From NCBI GenBank assembly GCA_902760645.1, contig CACWHC010000002.1, positions 80,515 through 144,514 on the forward strand: 64,000 nt of DNA. The letters are read 5' to 3'. The DNA is from an uncultured bacterium (lineage in GTDB: Bacteria; Cyanobacteriota; Vampirovibrionia; Gastranaerophilales; Gastranaerophilaceae). Shown piece by piece: positions 42,126 through 50,596 of this stretch. The position numbers and the translations under genes were made by a program. The notes under the pieces were generated by a model. That model saw nothing but the letters and a program-made list of their open reading frames with translations, made no database searches and was not told where the DNA came from. Numbering within the stretch: the first letter of the stretch is position 1; every line of letters begins with the position of its first letter.

Positions 42126-42893
42126 ATGGACTGTAAAGTTTTTAATAACAGATTATCTTTTACTGCAGGAATATCTCCCGAGATAAGCAGAGAATTTCGG
42201 GTAATAAATCCTGCTGAAGTGACTGAATATTTGCAAAAAAATTATAGTACCGTCTGTGATTTTGAAGATAATAAAGTAATTGCAGGTGGTGTTTTGCGTG
42301 CTTTAAATATCCTCAAAGAAACTGCGGAAAGATTCAGACTGCCGTTTTTAACTACAACTCCGCCGAAATTAAAAGTATTTAAACCAAATGAACTTGTAAA
42401 ATTTGATGATGTCAATTTCGGATTTTGTATAGGAGAAAAAGAAAAAGTTATCCGCAAACATCCCGAATATGAGCCTTATTCCGTTTTTATCAAAAATACA
42501 AAAGATAATCTGAATGAATTTAACAGTATGGTTGAAAAATGGTATAATAAACGTATTCTCAGCAGCGACCATTTTTTGGCTCCGTTTTTTCACGAATTAT
42601 TTCACACGATTCATTTAAATTTGATTTCATCTAAGAATACCAAGTATGGTATTCAGGAAATAATTTCATTACAAAATAAAGGTTTTGATTTTCAGGATAG
42701 CTATGTTATAAAAGACAAAATAGGAACTTATGCAAGTAAATCAAGATTGGAGTTGTTTTCAGAAGTTTGGTCGAAAATAATTACAAATTCTCTTAATGAT
42801 AATATTACAAGAGTGGTATCTAATCCGCTGGATAATTTAAAAGACTTCCCTAAATTTATTAAAGAATTTGTAGAAACCGAAATCAGCAGATAG
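42126..42893 (+). CDS. Putative zinc metalloprotease (HELFH)
   Basis: The protein has 255 aa. HELFHTIH at 156-163 contains an HExxH zinc motif within a hydrophobic helix (HFLAPFFHELFH), the usual setting. E209 or E213 in RLELFSEVWSKI may supply the third ligand, as in gluzincins. No signal peptide; the head MDCKVFNNRLSFTAGISPE carries the F-x-x-G element seen in neighbours. No named family was recognised. The start is 8 bp after the previous gene, and it ends convergent with murG (overlap of 11 bp). Predicted activity rests on the motif alone. Confidence 0.65.
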   Translation: MDCKVFNNRLSFTAGISPEISREFRVINPAEVTEYLQKNYSTVCDFEDNKVIAGGVLRALNILKETAERFRLPFLTTTPPKLKVFKPNELVKFDDVNFGFCIGEKEKVIRKHPEYEPYSVFIKNTKDNLNEFNSMVEKWYNKRILSSDHFLAPFFHELFHTIHLNLISSKNTKYGIQEIISLQNKGFDFQDSYVIKDKIGTYASKSRLELFSEVWSKIITNSLNDNITRVVSNPLDNLKDFPKFIKEFVETEISR

Positions 42894-43986
42894 ATTTTAA
42901 TTGTTCAACAATCTTTTGGACACCGTCATATTTTGCAAGTTTCAGGGCACATTCCTGTAAATCGTGTAATTTGTTTGGATTATTAATTAAGTCTTCCAAA
43001 ATTTCTCCAAGGTGCTTTTCATCAGTTTCACTATCTTCTAAATATAGTGAGGCTCCTTTTTCGACCATATATTTAGCATTTTTTCTTTGGTGGTCTGCTG
43101 CGGCATGAGGGTACGGAATTAAGACTGATGCTAATCCTGCAGCCTCAATTTCCGATAAACTTAACGAGCCTGCTCTTGAAACTGCTATATCGGAAGCTTT
43201 TAAGACAGTTACCATATCGTCAAAATAAGGTTTTATTATAAGGTTTTTATCTGTTTCGTAATCAGGATATGTTCTCAAAATCTGTTCAATAACTCTTGCA
43301 AAATTTTTCTTTCCTGTCTGAAAAATTATCTGAACATCATATTCTTTACTAAGTTTTTTTATTAAAAATACGGACGCATCATTGATAGTTCTTGCACCCT
43401 GAGAACCTCCCATGATACATATTGTCAGTTTGTCGCTCAATCCGAGAGCGTTTCGGGCTTCTTCTCTTGTCAAAGTCTTAAATTGAGGGCGGATGGGATT
43501 ACCGTTTACATAGAAATTTTTATTTTTTATGAACTTGTTGGCACTTTCAAAAGCAGCGGATACTGCACACGCATAGGGTGCAAGTTTCCTTGTAACAAGC
43601 CCCGGTTGAGCATCACAATCGTGCATCATATAAGGTTTTCCAAGTATTTTTGCCGCAATCATTGCAGGTGCGGAAACATATCCGCCTGTACCAAAAATGG
43701 CATCAGGTTTATATTTTAAAATATAAAAAAGACTTTTTATAACTGCAAATAAAAGCTGAAATCCCCAGATTATAAGAGATACCCCGAGTTTTCTCGGCAT
43801 TCCGTGTACATTAACGGGTAAAAAATTATATCCTTTTTGTGTAATTATATCAAATTCCAAATTCTTTGGGTTACCGACATAATAAATGTTCTGTCCGTCA
43901 TTAACGAGTTCGTCAGCAACCGCAATTGCCGGATAAATATGACCACCCGTACCACCGCCTGTTATAAAGTAAGTTTTCTTAGACAT
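42883..43986 (-). CDS. murG: UDP-GlcNAc:lipid I N-acetylglucosaminyltransferase MurG
   Basis: The protein has 367 aa from the ATG at 43986, preferred over 43995 because of the AAGGA spacing. MurG adds GlcNAc to lipid I to make lipid II at the inner membrane face. The N-terminal G-loop GGGTGGHIYPA, HDCDAQPGLVTR, GGSQGARTIND, the acceptor-side SRAGSLSLSEI and PYPHAAADHQRKNA are all family motifs. It is the last gene of the minus-strand murF-mraY-murD-ftsW-murG set and overlaps ftsW by 8 bp. murC and murB, which often follow, are absent here. Confidence 0.97.
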   Translation of the reverse strand: MSKKTYFITGGGTGGHIYPAIAVADELVNDGQNIYYVGNPKNLEFDIITQKGYNFLPVNVHGMPRKLGVSLIIWGFQLLFAVIKSLFYILKYKPDAIFGTGGYVSAPAMIAAKILGKPYMMHDCDAQPGLVTRKLAPYACAVSAAFESANKFIKNKNFYVNGNPIRPQFKTLTREEARNALGLSDKLTICIMGGSQGARTINDASVFLIKKLSKEYDVQIIFQTGKKNFARVIEQILRTYPDYETDKNLIIKPYFDDMVTVLKASDIAVSRAGSLSLSEIEAAGLASVLIPYPHAAADHQRKNAKYMVEKGASLYLEDSETDEKHLGEILEDLINNPNKLHDLQECALKLAKYDGVQKIVEQLKSIC

Positions 43987-45169
43987 TTTCGGCATTCCTT
44001 ATTTTCTTAATTCTCTTTTTGGAAATATTCAAGAGAACTCCAACCATACACAATGATACAATAAGAGATGAGCCACCGTAACTTATAAACGGAAGCGGCA
44101 CTCCTGTTGTAGGGAAAAAGGAGCTTGCAACACTAATATTTAAAAATGCCTGAAATCCCAAAGAAAATGTTATTCCGACAGCCAATAATTTGCCAAACAT
44201 ATCAGGGCATCTGGATGCGATAATAAAGCCTCTGTGAATTAAAGTCCAGAATAAACCTATAATCATAACACAGCCAATCCATCCCAGTTCTTCAGCTATA
44301 ATTGCAAAAATAAAATCGGTATGGCACTCAGGTAAATATGAAAGCTTCTGTATAGAACCTCCGTAGCCTACTCCGGTTAAACCTCCTGATGCAAATGCAA
44401 TTAATGACTGAATAATATTGTAACCTGCTCCCTGCGGATCTAATTCAGGATGCTGCCAGGTTGTAAGTCTTTGCATTTGATAAGGTTTTATAATTGTAGT
44501 GGCTGCAACAATTACAGAAAAAATACCTGCACCTAAACAGCTGAAAAATAATTTTAATGAGCCGCCCGCACTTAAAAACATTACAACCGCAGTTGATAGC
44601 AGCAGTATAACCATTGATAAGTTTGGCTGAATAAATATCAAACCCAGCATAAATATTATCGGTAAAAAAGCTCCTGTCCACTTATTTTGGTCAAACAGAT
44701 TAGCATCTTTCCTGAATATCGTGGCCAGCAGCAGTACGACAGCAGGTTTTGCAAACTCTGATGGCTGTAGTTGAAATCCCAAAAGGTTAATCCATCTTTT
44801 TGCTCCGTTAACGGTAACTCCAAGAGGTGTGAAATCAACCAGTATCAATAAAACAATTATTATTCCGGCAAAAACTGTTGTCCAATCCGAGAGTTTTTTA
44901 TAATCAAAATTTGTGAAGAACCTGAGTCCTATAAATCCGACAACAAAACAAATAACTTGTTTGATGAGAAACTGTGCCGGATGACCGCCTTCTTCGATAC
45001 ATTTAGGTGCGGAGGCGGAAAATATTGCCATAAATCCCATTATTACAAGAAAGGTTACGGTAATAAGCAGCACTTTATCAGGAGCAGATAATATTGCACC
45101 TGAGGAATAACGGCGTTTATGGCGTTCTATATATTCATCTCTAAGCTTTTCCGATCTTCGATAAGACAT
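43979..45169 (-). CDS. ftsW: Lipid II glycosyltransferase FtsW
   Basis: The protein has 396 aa from the ATG at 45169, which gives MSYRRSEKLRDEYI; the longer frame to 45250 lies inside murD and lacks a sensible N-terminus. About ten membrane helices start at residue 32. Family landmarks are NGAKRWINL, QPSEFAKPA, the long periplasmic loop before YNIIQSLIAFASGGLTGVGYG, and PFISYGGSSL near the end. FtsW polymerises septal peptidoglycan with a class B PBP. It overlaps murD by 29 bp and murG by 8 bp, so the cluster is tightly coupled. Confidence 0.94.
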   Translation of the reverse strand: MSYRRSEKLRDEYIERHKRRYSSGAILSAPDKVLLITVTFLVIMGFMAIFSASAPKCIEEGGHPAQFLIKQVICFVVGFIGLRFFTNFDYKKLSDWTTVFAGIIIVLLILVDFTPLGVTVNGAKRWINLLGFQLQPSEFAKPAVVLLLATIFRKDANLFDQNKWTGAFLPIIFMLGLIFIQPNLSMVILLLSTAVVMFLSAGGSLKLFFSCLGAGIFSVIVAATTIIKPYQMQRLTTWQHPELDPQGAGYNIIQSLIAFASGGLTGVGYGGSIQKLSYLPECHTDFIFAIIAEELGWIGCVMIIGLFWTLIHRGFIIASRCPDMFGKLLAVGITFSLGFQAFLNISVASSFFPTTGVPLPFISYGGSSLIVSLCMVGVLLNISKKRIKKIRNAENV

Positions 45170-46502
45170 CTTTCTTAAAGACCCTTCCCCTTTCTTCATA
45201 TCCGCTAAACATATCAAAACTTGCACAGGCTGGTGATAATAATACAACATCAGGCTTCAAGCCGATGGATTTATCAATCGCACCCTGCATTGAATTTTCT
45301 CTGATAATGTTATTAAATCCGCTGTTTTTAAGACTTTCTTCAAACCTGTCGGTTGCTTCCCCGATTAATATTACGGTATTGATATGTTTTTTTATTGCTT
45401 CGCAAAATTCTGATAAATCCGTCATTTTATCACGTCCGCCGGCAATTAAGGCTACATTGCAGTTGTTGAATGAATTAATTGCGACAAGTGATGCTTCGGG
45501 GTTTGTTGCTTTTGAATCGTTATAAAATGAAATACCGTCTTTTTCCGCAAATTTTTCTAATCGGTGTTCAGGTACCTTAAATGACATTATTGCATTTTTA
45601 ATGTTTTCGTTTGATACGCCTTCAATTTTTGCACAAATGATTGCACATTCTGCATTTTGCCAGTTGTGTTCACCGATAAAAGGGCAATCTTTTGTATCAA
45701 TAATTTTTTCTTCTTTCCCTCTGCGTTTATACCAAATTGCATCATCTTTTACATAACAGCAATTGTCGGAAATTTCATCACCGAACAAGAAAACTTCACC
45801 TGCTGCGTGTTTGGAAAATTCCAACAATTTTTCATCCTTGGCATTTAGAACTGAAAATGCAGGATTCTGCGGTAATTTGAATATTCTGGCTTTAGCTTCA
45901 AAATAATTTTCAAGAGTCTTATGCCAAGTGATGTGGTCAGGCGTAAAGTTTGTAAAAACAGAAATTTGAGGTTGAAATGCCTGAGAATATGTTAATTGAA
46001 ATGAAGAACATTCACATACAAAGAAATCTATGTCTTTATCATCAACATAATCACAAGGCGGTTTGCCATAATTTCCGCAAGGCTTTGCGTTAAATTCGCT
46101 GTCTAAAATGTGTGCCGTCAATGCCGTTGTTGTAGTTTTCCCGTTTGTACCGGTAATAGCGATAAAGGGTTTTCCCGTTTGAGAAAACGCAAGTTCAACT
46201 TCAGATATTACAGGAATTTTTAATTCTTTTAATTTTATCATAACGGGACTGTCTGTCGGTACACTCGGACTTGTGACTGCAAGATATGAATTTTTCAGAA
46301 ATTCATCACTGTGTCCTCCTGTTTCAATTTTTATTCCCATTAATTGAAGTTCTTTAATAATTGTAGACTGTTCGGGTTTAGCTTCCGAGTATTCCGTTAT
46401 ATAGACATCAGCACCGTGTCTGTTTAAATATTTTGCAGCAGATATTCCGCTTACCGATAAACCTAATATTAGAACTTTTTTCTCAAACCAATTTGACAAC
46501 AT
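45141..46502 (-). CDS. murD: UDP-N-acetylmuramoylalanine--D-glutamate ligase
   Basis: This 453-aa Mur ligase adds D-glutamate to UDP-MurNAc-L-Ala. A Rossmann-type N-terminal domain (LILGLSVSGISAAKYL) precedes the P-loop ITGTNGKTTTT at about 116-126. Other features are the phrase NFTPDHITWH, the ISFYNDSKATNPEA segment typical of MurD, and ALIAGGRDKMTD-type C-terminal motif. It follows mraY by one base and precedes ftsW with overlap. Complete. Confidence 0.97.
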   Translation of the reverse strand: MLSNWFEKKVLILGLSVSGISAAKYLNRHGADVYITEYSEAKPEQSTIIKELQLMGIKIETGGHSDEFLKNSYLAVTSPSVPTDSPVMIKLKELKIPVISEVELAFSQTGKPFIAITGTNGKTTTTALTAHILDSEFNAKPCGNYGKPPCDYVDDKDIDFFVCECSSFQLTYSQAFQPQISVFTNFTPDHITWHKTLENYFEAKARIFKLPQNPAFSVLNAKDEKLLEFSKHAAGEVFLFGDEISDNCCYVKDDAIWYKRRGKEEKIIDTKDCPFIGEHNWQNAECAIICAKIEGVSNENIKNAIMSFKVPEHRLEKFAEKDGISFYNDSKATNPEASLVAINSFNNCNVALIAGGRDKMTDLSEFCEAIKKHINTVILIGEATDRFEESLKNSGFNNIIRENSMQGAIDKSIGLKPDVVLLSPACASFDMFSGYEERGRVFKKDVLSKIGKA

Positions 46503-46503
46503 A

Positions 46504-47484
46504 CTATATTATACCTCTAATCGTTAAATAAAATAAAATAAGTGCGACAGCGGAAAATACGGCTGAACATAGTGCAAAAACCGTTACCACTTTCTTCTCA
46601 CTCCATCCCAATAATTCAAAGTGATGATGAATCGGAGACATTTTGAAAACTCTTTTCCCGGTAGTTTTAAAACTTGTAACCTGAATAATAACGGAAAGAG
46701 TTTCGCATACAAAAACTCCGCCTAAAAATATAAGTAAAAACTCAAATTTGCCCATAACCGCAAGAGTACCTAATAATCCGCCGATTGCAAGTGAACCTGT
46801 ATCTCCCATAAATACTTGTGCTTTTGGCTTATTGAAATATAAAAATCCGAACAAAGCTCCTGCAACAGTTGCTGCAATAATTGCTATTTCGGAATATCCG
46901 CTCAAAAATGCAATTACTGCAGTACCTAAGAAAGCAAATACTCCCGTAGATGCTGCAAGTCCGTCCAGTCCGTCCGTAAGATTGTAAGCATTTGATGCTC
47001 CTGTTATTACAAAAACCGATAACAACGGGTATAACCATTTTAAATTTATTGAGTAATGTCCTGCAAAAAATGTTGTTCCAAAGGGATTTGAAATAATTAC
47101 AAACAATGTAGGTAATAATGCAATTGCAACCTGACGCAATAATTTACCTCTTGCAGACAGCCCGTCATTTGCGTGACCTTTAATTTTTAAGTAATCATCC
47201 TGAAAACCTGCAAATGTGTAGAATAACAATGTAATAAGAATAATTATTGAAGCATTTGTAAATCTTTCATCCAAAAATAATGTGATTACCGATGCTATTA
47301 TAATCGCAAGTATTATAAAAACTCCGCCGGTGGTGGGTGTCCCTTCTTTTTTTGCATGAGTTTCGGGGGCACAATCTTTAACGTATTGTCCGATAGTTTT
47401 CTTTCTCAAAAAATCTATATAAGGTACGCCGAACAATAAACATAAAATCATTGCCAGCAAAAATGCAACAGCCATCATTATCAT
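46504..47484 (-). CDS. mraY: Phospho-MurNAc-pentapeptide transferase MraY
   Basis: This 326-aa polytopic enzyme makes lipid I on the carrier lipid. TPTTGGVFI near 50-58, QDDYLK (the D-D pair), NLTDGLDGLA, FMGDTGSLAIGG and SPIHHHFELLGWSE at the C-terminus are the conserved active-site motifs. The usual length is 320-360 aa. The start overlaps the end of murF by 4 bp; three closely placed Met codons leave a small uncertainty in the start. Confidence 0.97.
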   Translation of the reverse strand: MIMMAVAFLLAMILCLLFGVPYIDFLRKKTIGQYVKDCAPETHAKKEGTPTTGGVFIILAIIIASVITLFLDERFTNASIIILITLLFYTFAGFQDDYLKIKGHANDGLSARGKLLRQVAIALLPTLFVIISNPFGTTFFAGHYSINLKWLYPLLSVFVITGASNAYNLTDGLDGLAASTGVFAFLGTAVIAFLSGYSEIAIIAATVAGALFGFLYFNKPKAQVFMGDTGSLAIGGLLGTLAVMGKFEFLLIFLGGVFVCETLSVIIQVTSFKTTGKRVFKMSPIHHHFELLGWSEKKVVTVFALCSAVFSAVALILFYLTIRGII

Positions 47485-48827
47485 AATTTAACTTCTCCCT
47501 CCAGCTTCCCGATAATTTCTTCAAATTTCATTGAACGGGATGCCTTTAAAAATATTGTTGTACCGGCATCTATGTTATCAACAATATATTTTGAAACGTC
47601 ATCATTGTTTTCAAAGTTTTTCACAAACCCGCCCGATTTTTCCAAAATTTCACCGATTTCTTTTGCGTATTCTCCTACTGTTAAAAATTTTGCGGTTTTT
47701 ACTTCAGGCAGTGCCGATAAATATTCTCCGACTCCTTTGTGTAATTCATCTGTATAATCGCCTAATTCTCCCATATCTCCAAGCACTACTACCGGATTTT
47801 TATATAATTGCAGGAATGTTGATACAGATGCTTTCATAGATTCAGGATTAGCATTATAGCTGTCATTAATAACTTTTATTCCGTGTATATCCTGTGCCTC
47901 CCAGCGTTTTTCAATCGGCTTATAATTCAGTAAACCCTGTTTGATTTCGTCATAACTCATACCGAGAAGATAACCTAATTCAATGGCGGTAACCGAGTTA
48001 TCAACGTTGTAATCACCCTCAACGTTCAATTCAAATTCCTGATTTTTATAAATAAATTTCGTGTAAGATTGTTTTCTTTCGGTAATTTTTACGTCATTTA
48101 AATCGTGATAAATCTTTTTGCCCGTATATTCCGACACATATCTTTTAATTCGGTCATTATTTTGAGCGACAAGAGCACCTTTTGGACTTAAAAATTTTAC
48201 AATTTCCGATTTTGCTTTAGCGATATTATCCAGACTCCCGAGGCGTCCGATATGAGCTGAACCTGCGTTTGTTATCACGGCATAATCAGGTTCGGAATAT
48301 TTAGACAATATCTCAATTTCGCCAAGTCCTCTCATCCCCATTTCAACAATAAGAATTTCCGTATCATCAGGCATAGACATTACAGTTTGGCAGAATCCGA
48401 TTTCGTTATTATGATTAGAGAACGTTTTATGTGTCTTAAATTTTGTATTCAGAACCGAGTAAACTATTTCTTTTGTGGTTGTTTTCCCTGAACTGCCCGT
48501 AATTCCGATTGTAATCGGGTTAAGTTTTTTCCGTTTATAGTTTGCAAGCTGCATATATGCGATTAAAGTATCTTTGACTTTTAAAACAATTTTTGCTTTA
48601 TCGTCAGGATATGCAAATCCTGTGATAAAGCACCCCTCTGCCCCATTATCGCAAGCCTGAGTTAAGAAGTTTTCACCATCGAAATTTGCACCTTTTAGCG
48701 GCAAATAAATTTCCCCCTCTTTAATGGTTCTGGTATCGGTAGAAAAGTTGAACTCTTTTCTGCCGGTTTTGTTTTCTATGACCATTGCCCCTGTTGCGGC
48801 AATTATATCCTCTAATCTAAACATCAT
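47481..48827 (-). CDS. murF: UDP-MurNAc-tripeptide--D-alanyl-D-alanine ligase
   Basis: The protein has 448 aa. The N-terminal domain with STDTRTIKEGEIYLPLKG matches the UDP-MurNAc-tripeptide site. GITGSSGKTTTKE at 108-120 is the P-loop, and NNEIGFCQT and NDSYNANPESM are further ligase motifs. It is the first gene of the minus-strand wall/division cluster, divergent from rplU. murE, often immediately upstream, is not here. TATAAT lies just before the start, but no good -35 was found. Confidence 0.97.
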   Translation of the reverse strand: MMFRLEDIIAATGAMVIENKTGRKEFNFSTDTRTIKEGEIYLPLKGANFDGENFLTQACDNGAEGCFITGFAYPDDKAKIVLKVKDTLIAYMQLANYKRKKLNPITIGITGSSGKTTTKEIVYSVLNTKFKTHKTFSNHNNEIGFCQTVMSMPDDTEILIVEMGMRGLGEIEILSKYSEPDYAVITNAGSAHIGRLGSLDNIAKAKSEIVKFLSPKGALVAQNNDRIKRYVSEYTGKKIYHDLNDVKITERKQSYTKFIYKNQEFELNVEGDYNVDNSVTAIELGYLLGMSYDEIKQGLLNYKPIEKRWEAQDIHGIKVINDSYNANPESMKASVSTFLQLYKNPVVVLGDMGELGDYTDELHKGVGEYLSALPEVKTAKFLTVGEYAKEIGEILEKSGGFVKNFENNDDVSKYIVDNIDAGTTIFLKASRSMKFEEIIGKLEGEVKL

Positions 48828-48886
48828 ATTATAATTTTACTTCAAACATAAAAGTTGGCGCAGAAGTTAACAAATATTCACAACTC

Positions 48887-48915
48887 TTGACAGTAGGTTT
48901 TTAGCGGTCAATAAT
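48887..48915 (+). promoter_or_regulatory. Promoter of rplU-rpmA
   Basis: TTGACA (48887-48892), 17 bases and AATAAT (48910-48915) give a start near 48922 and a leader of about 78 nt before rplU. The identical -35, spacing and -10 occur at the small RNA promoter. The leader might hold an autoregulatory site, but no clear hairpin was identified. Confidence 0.65.
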
Positions 48916-48999
48916 AGCTATACATGTATTACTGTGGGTAAATCGTTAATAAATATCTGTGAAAGCAGATTACGAAACCCAAAATGAAAGGATAAGAAA

Positions 49000-49347
49000 A
49001 TGTACGCAATTGTAGAAACAGGCGGCAAACAATACCCCGTTGAAGAAGGTCGTTACATCGACTTGGAATTGTTAGATGCCAAACAAGATGAAAAAGTAAC
49101 TTTCGATAAAATCGTTATGTTAGTAAACGGTAAAAAATCTAAAGTTGGTCAGCCTTATGTTACAGGTGCTTCTGTAGAGGGTACTGTTGTAAAGCATGAC
49201 AAAGCTAAAAAAATTATTGTTTTCAAACAAAGACCTAAAAAAGGTTACAGAAAAAAACAAGGTCACAGACAGCAGTATACAAGGGTTATGATTACAAAAA
49301 TCAGAACTTCTGCAAAGAAAGAATCAGCAGAAAAAGCTGAAGCATAA
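49000..49347 (+). CDS. rplU: Ribosomal protein L21
   Basis: The protein has 115 aa: [20 protein letters not shown] at the start and [21 protein letters not shown] near the end are the L21 hallmarks. It binds 23S rRNA in the 50S subunit. A Lys/Glu/Ala-rich tail extends slightly beyond the core. It precedes rpmA by 63 bp in the standard rplU-rpmA order, with an AAAGGA ribosome site. Confidence 0.98.
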   Translation: MYAIVETGGKQYPVEEGRYIDLELLDAKQDEKVTFDKIVMLVNGKKSKVGQPYVTGASVEGTVVKHDKAKKIIVFKQRPKKGYRKKQGHRQQYTRVMITKIRTSAKKESAEKAEA

Positions 49348-49410
49348 GTAGTAGCTCGGATTTAACAGTCCGACAAGTTAGACAAAAATAATTAACAAGG
49401 AGAAATAAAA

Positions 49411-49665
49411 ATGGCACATAAGAAAGGTATGGGATCAACCCGTAACGGTCGTGACTCCGAAGCGAAGCGTTTAGGCGTTAAGAAATTCGGCGGCGAAATC
49501 GTTAAAGCAGGTAACATTCTTGTTCGCCAAAGAGGAACAAAAATCCACCCGGGTAACAATGTAGGTATCGGTTCTGATGATACTTTGTATGCTATCATTG
49601 ACGGTCAGGTTAAATTTGAACCTCACAGACGTGACAGAAAACAGGTTAGCGTTTACGCTGTGTAG
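49411..49665 (+). CDS. rpmA: Ribosomal protein L27
   Basis: The protein has 84 aa and begins [20 protein letters not shown], so it has no cleavable N-terminal extension of the Firmicutes type. [20 protein letters not shown] is the core motif, and the N-terminus reaches the peptidyl-transferase centre. AAGGAG ribosome site; a strong terminator follows. The gene is the second of rplU-rpmA. Confidence 0.98.
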   Translation: MAHKKGMGSTRNGRDSEAKRLGVKKFGGEIVKAGNILVRQRGTKIHPGNNVGIGSDDTLYAIIDGQVKFEPHRRDRKQVSVYAV

Positions 49666-49690
49666 TCTAACGATTGTTGAAATATTTCAT

Positions 49691-49724
49691 AAAAATCCCG
49701 TTTTAAACAAAAACGGGATTTTTA
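49691..49724 (+). terminator. Terminator after rpmA
   Basis: AAAAATCCCGTTTT pairs with AAAACGGGATTTTT around a short loop, a symmetric hairpin with T run that ends the rplU-rpmA transcript and could also act on the minus strand. Confidence 0.92.
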
Positions 49725-49761
49725 TTTTACAGGTAAAGCAGTACATTATATATTACATACT

Positions 49762-50290
49762 CTACTTCTCCCACGGGGAGAAGATACGGTTACAAGCAAA
49801 TTCATTTGCTTAGTAGCCGTTGATGAGGGGGAGTTATTCATGATAGTATAAATTTATGGTAAATCATCAAGAATATAATAAAAATACTTTATTAAATGCA
49901 AAAAATCTCAGGCATAATATGACAAAAGAAGAAGTTAAATTATGGAATGCATTAAAAAATAAACAATTAATGGGGTTAAAATTTAGGCGGCAAGTACCTA
50001 TTGGAAACTATGTAGTTGATTTCTTTTGTTTTGACAAAAATTTGATTATTGAATTAGATGGCGGACAACATAATGAAATACAAAATATTGAATATGACAA
50101 AACAAGAACAGATTATTTAAACAGACAAGGTTATAGAGTTCTTAGATTTTGGAATGATGACGTCTGGAATAATTTTACGGGTGTTATAGAAAAAATAATT
50201 CAGGAAGTATCTGAATAAGCCCCCTCACCTACAAATGTTCCGGCTCATAAATTCGCCGACATTTGTTGTCCTCTCCCCGGGGAGAGGTAG
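49762..50290. mobile_element. Inverted-repeat cassette around a DUF559 gene
   Basis: The left end CTACTTCTCCCACGGGGAG matches, when reversed and complemented, the right end (CTACCTCTCCCCGGGGAG): about 21 bp of terminal inverted repeat at 49762-49783 and 50270-50290. Inside each end is a second hairpin (AAGCAAAT/ATTTGCTT at 49794-49811; ACAAATGT/ACATTTGT at 50231-50266). Next to the gene, GATGAGGGGGA faces CCCCCTCACC. The ORF is thus flanked by three nested inverted elements. This looks like a REP/MITE-type mobile unit carrying one gene. Target-site duplication was not identified. Confidence 0.6.
49856..50218 (+). CDS. DUF559 (Vsr-like) endonuclease-domain protein
   Basis: The protein has 120 aa: NLRHNMTKEEVKLWNALKNK, then GLKFRRQVPIGNYVVDFFCF, LIIELDGGQH with the E-x-D pair, and GYRVLRFWNDDVWNN. 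This is the DUF559 fold related to very-short-patch and restriction-like PD-(D/E)xK nucleases. A predicted catalytic set is E-L-D with D in VVDFFCF and the H. There is no methylase nearby. It is the only gene inside the 529-bp inverted-repeat cassette, so it may be the cassette's own nuclease, or a passenger. No ribosome site is obvious before the ATG. Confidence 0.85.
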   Translation: MVNHQEYNKNTLLNAKNLRHNMTKEEVKLWNALKNKQLMGLKFRRQVPIGNYVVDFFCFDKNLIIELDGGQHNEIQNIEYDKTRTDYLNRQGYRVLRFWNDDVWNNFTGVIEKIIQEVSE

Positions 50291-50303
50291 CCATATATAA
50301 TGT

Positions 50304-50525
50304 CTAATACTTGATTTCTAACAATTCATTTATATCAACATCTAAATAATTTGCGAATTCCAGTATTTTCCCAATGGATAAATTTAATATTCCGGATTCA
50401 ATTTTGGCAACATAACTCCATGAAACTCCCATTAATTCTGAAAAAGTTTCTTGCGTATACCCTTTTTTCATTCTTGCGTTTTGAATATTTTTACCAATCT
50501 GCTTTAATATACATTTCTTATCCAT
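50304..50525 (-). CDS. XRE-family HTH regulator, 73 aa
   Basis: A lambda-Cro/XRE helix-turn-helix fills most of the protein: IGKNIQNARMKKGYTQETFSELMGVSWSYVAKIESG (in two parts) shows Q-E-x-x-(S/A)-x-x-(M/L)-G-V-S-x-x-x-(I/V)-x-x-x-E-S-G. No other domain. It is divergent from the pilin-like gene at 50597, with 71 bp between the starts that hold a strong plus-strand promoter, so it could regulate that gene and itself. It lies just outside the DUF559 cassette. Composition and isolation suggest an acquired single-gene regulator. Confidence 0.85.
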   Translation of the reverse strand: MDKKCILKQIGKNIQNARMKKGYTQETFSELMGVSWSYVAKIESGILNLSIGKILEFANYLDVDINELLEIKY

Positions 50526-50561
50526 AGTTATATTATCTAATATTATTGATATATTTTTCTA

Positions 50562-50589
50562 TTGACATATAATTGTATTCATATATAAT
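50562..50589 (+). promoter_or_regulatory. Strong promoter of the pilin-like gene, likely leaderless
   Basis: A perfect TTGACA (50562-50567), 16-base spacer and a perfect TATAAT (50584-50589) end 7 bases before the ATG at 50597. The expected transcription start is at or next to the start codon, and no ribosome site can exist upstream. The region is shared with the divergent XRE gene. Confidence 0.7.
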
Positions 50590-50596
50590 TGAATGT

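Noticed and set aside
43986..45250. Longer starts for murG (43995) and ftsW (45250)
   Set aside because: The murG 43995 ATG leaves no spacing to its AAGGA, and the ftsW 45250 start lies inside murD and encodes an unconserved head.
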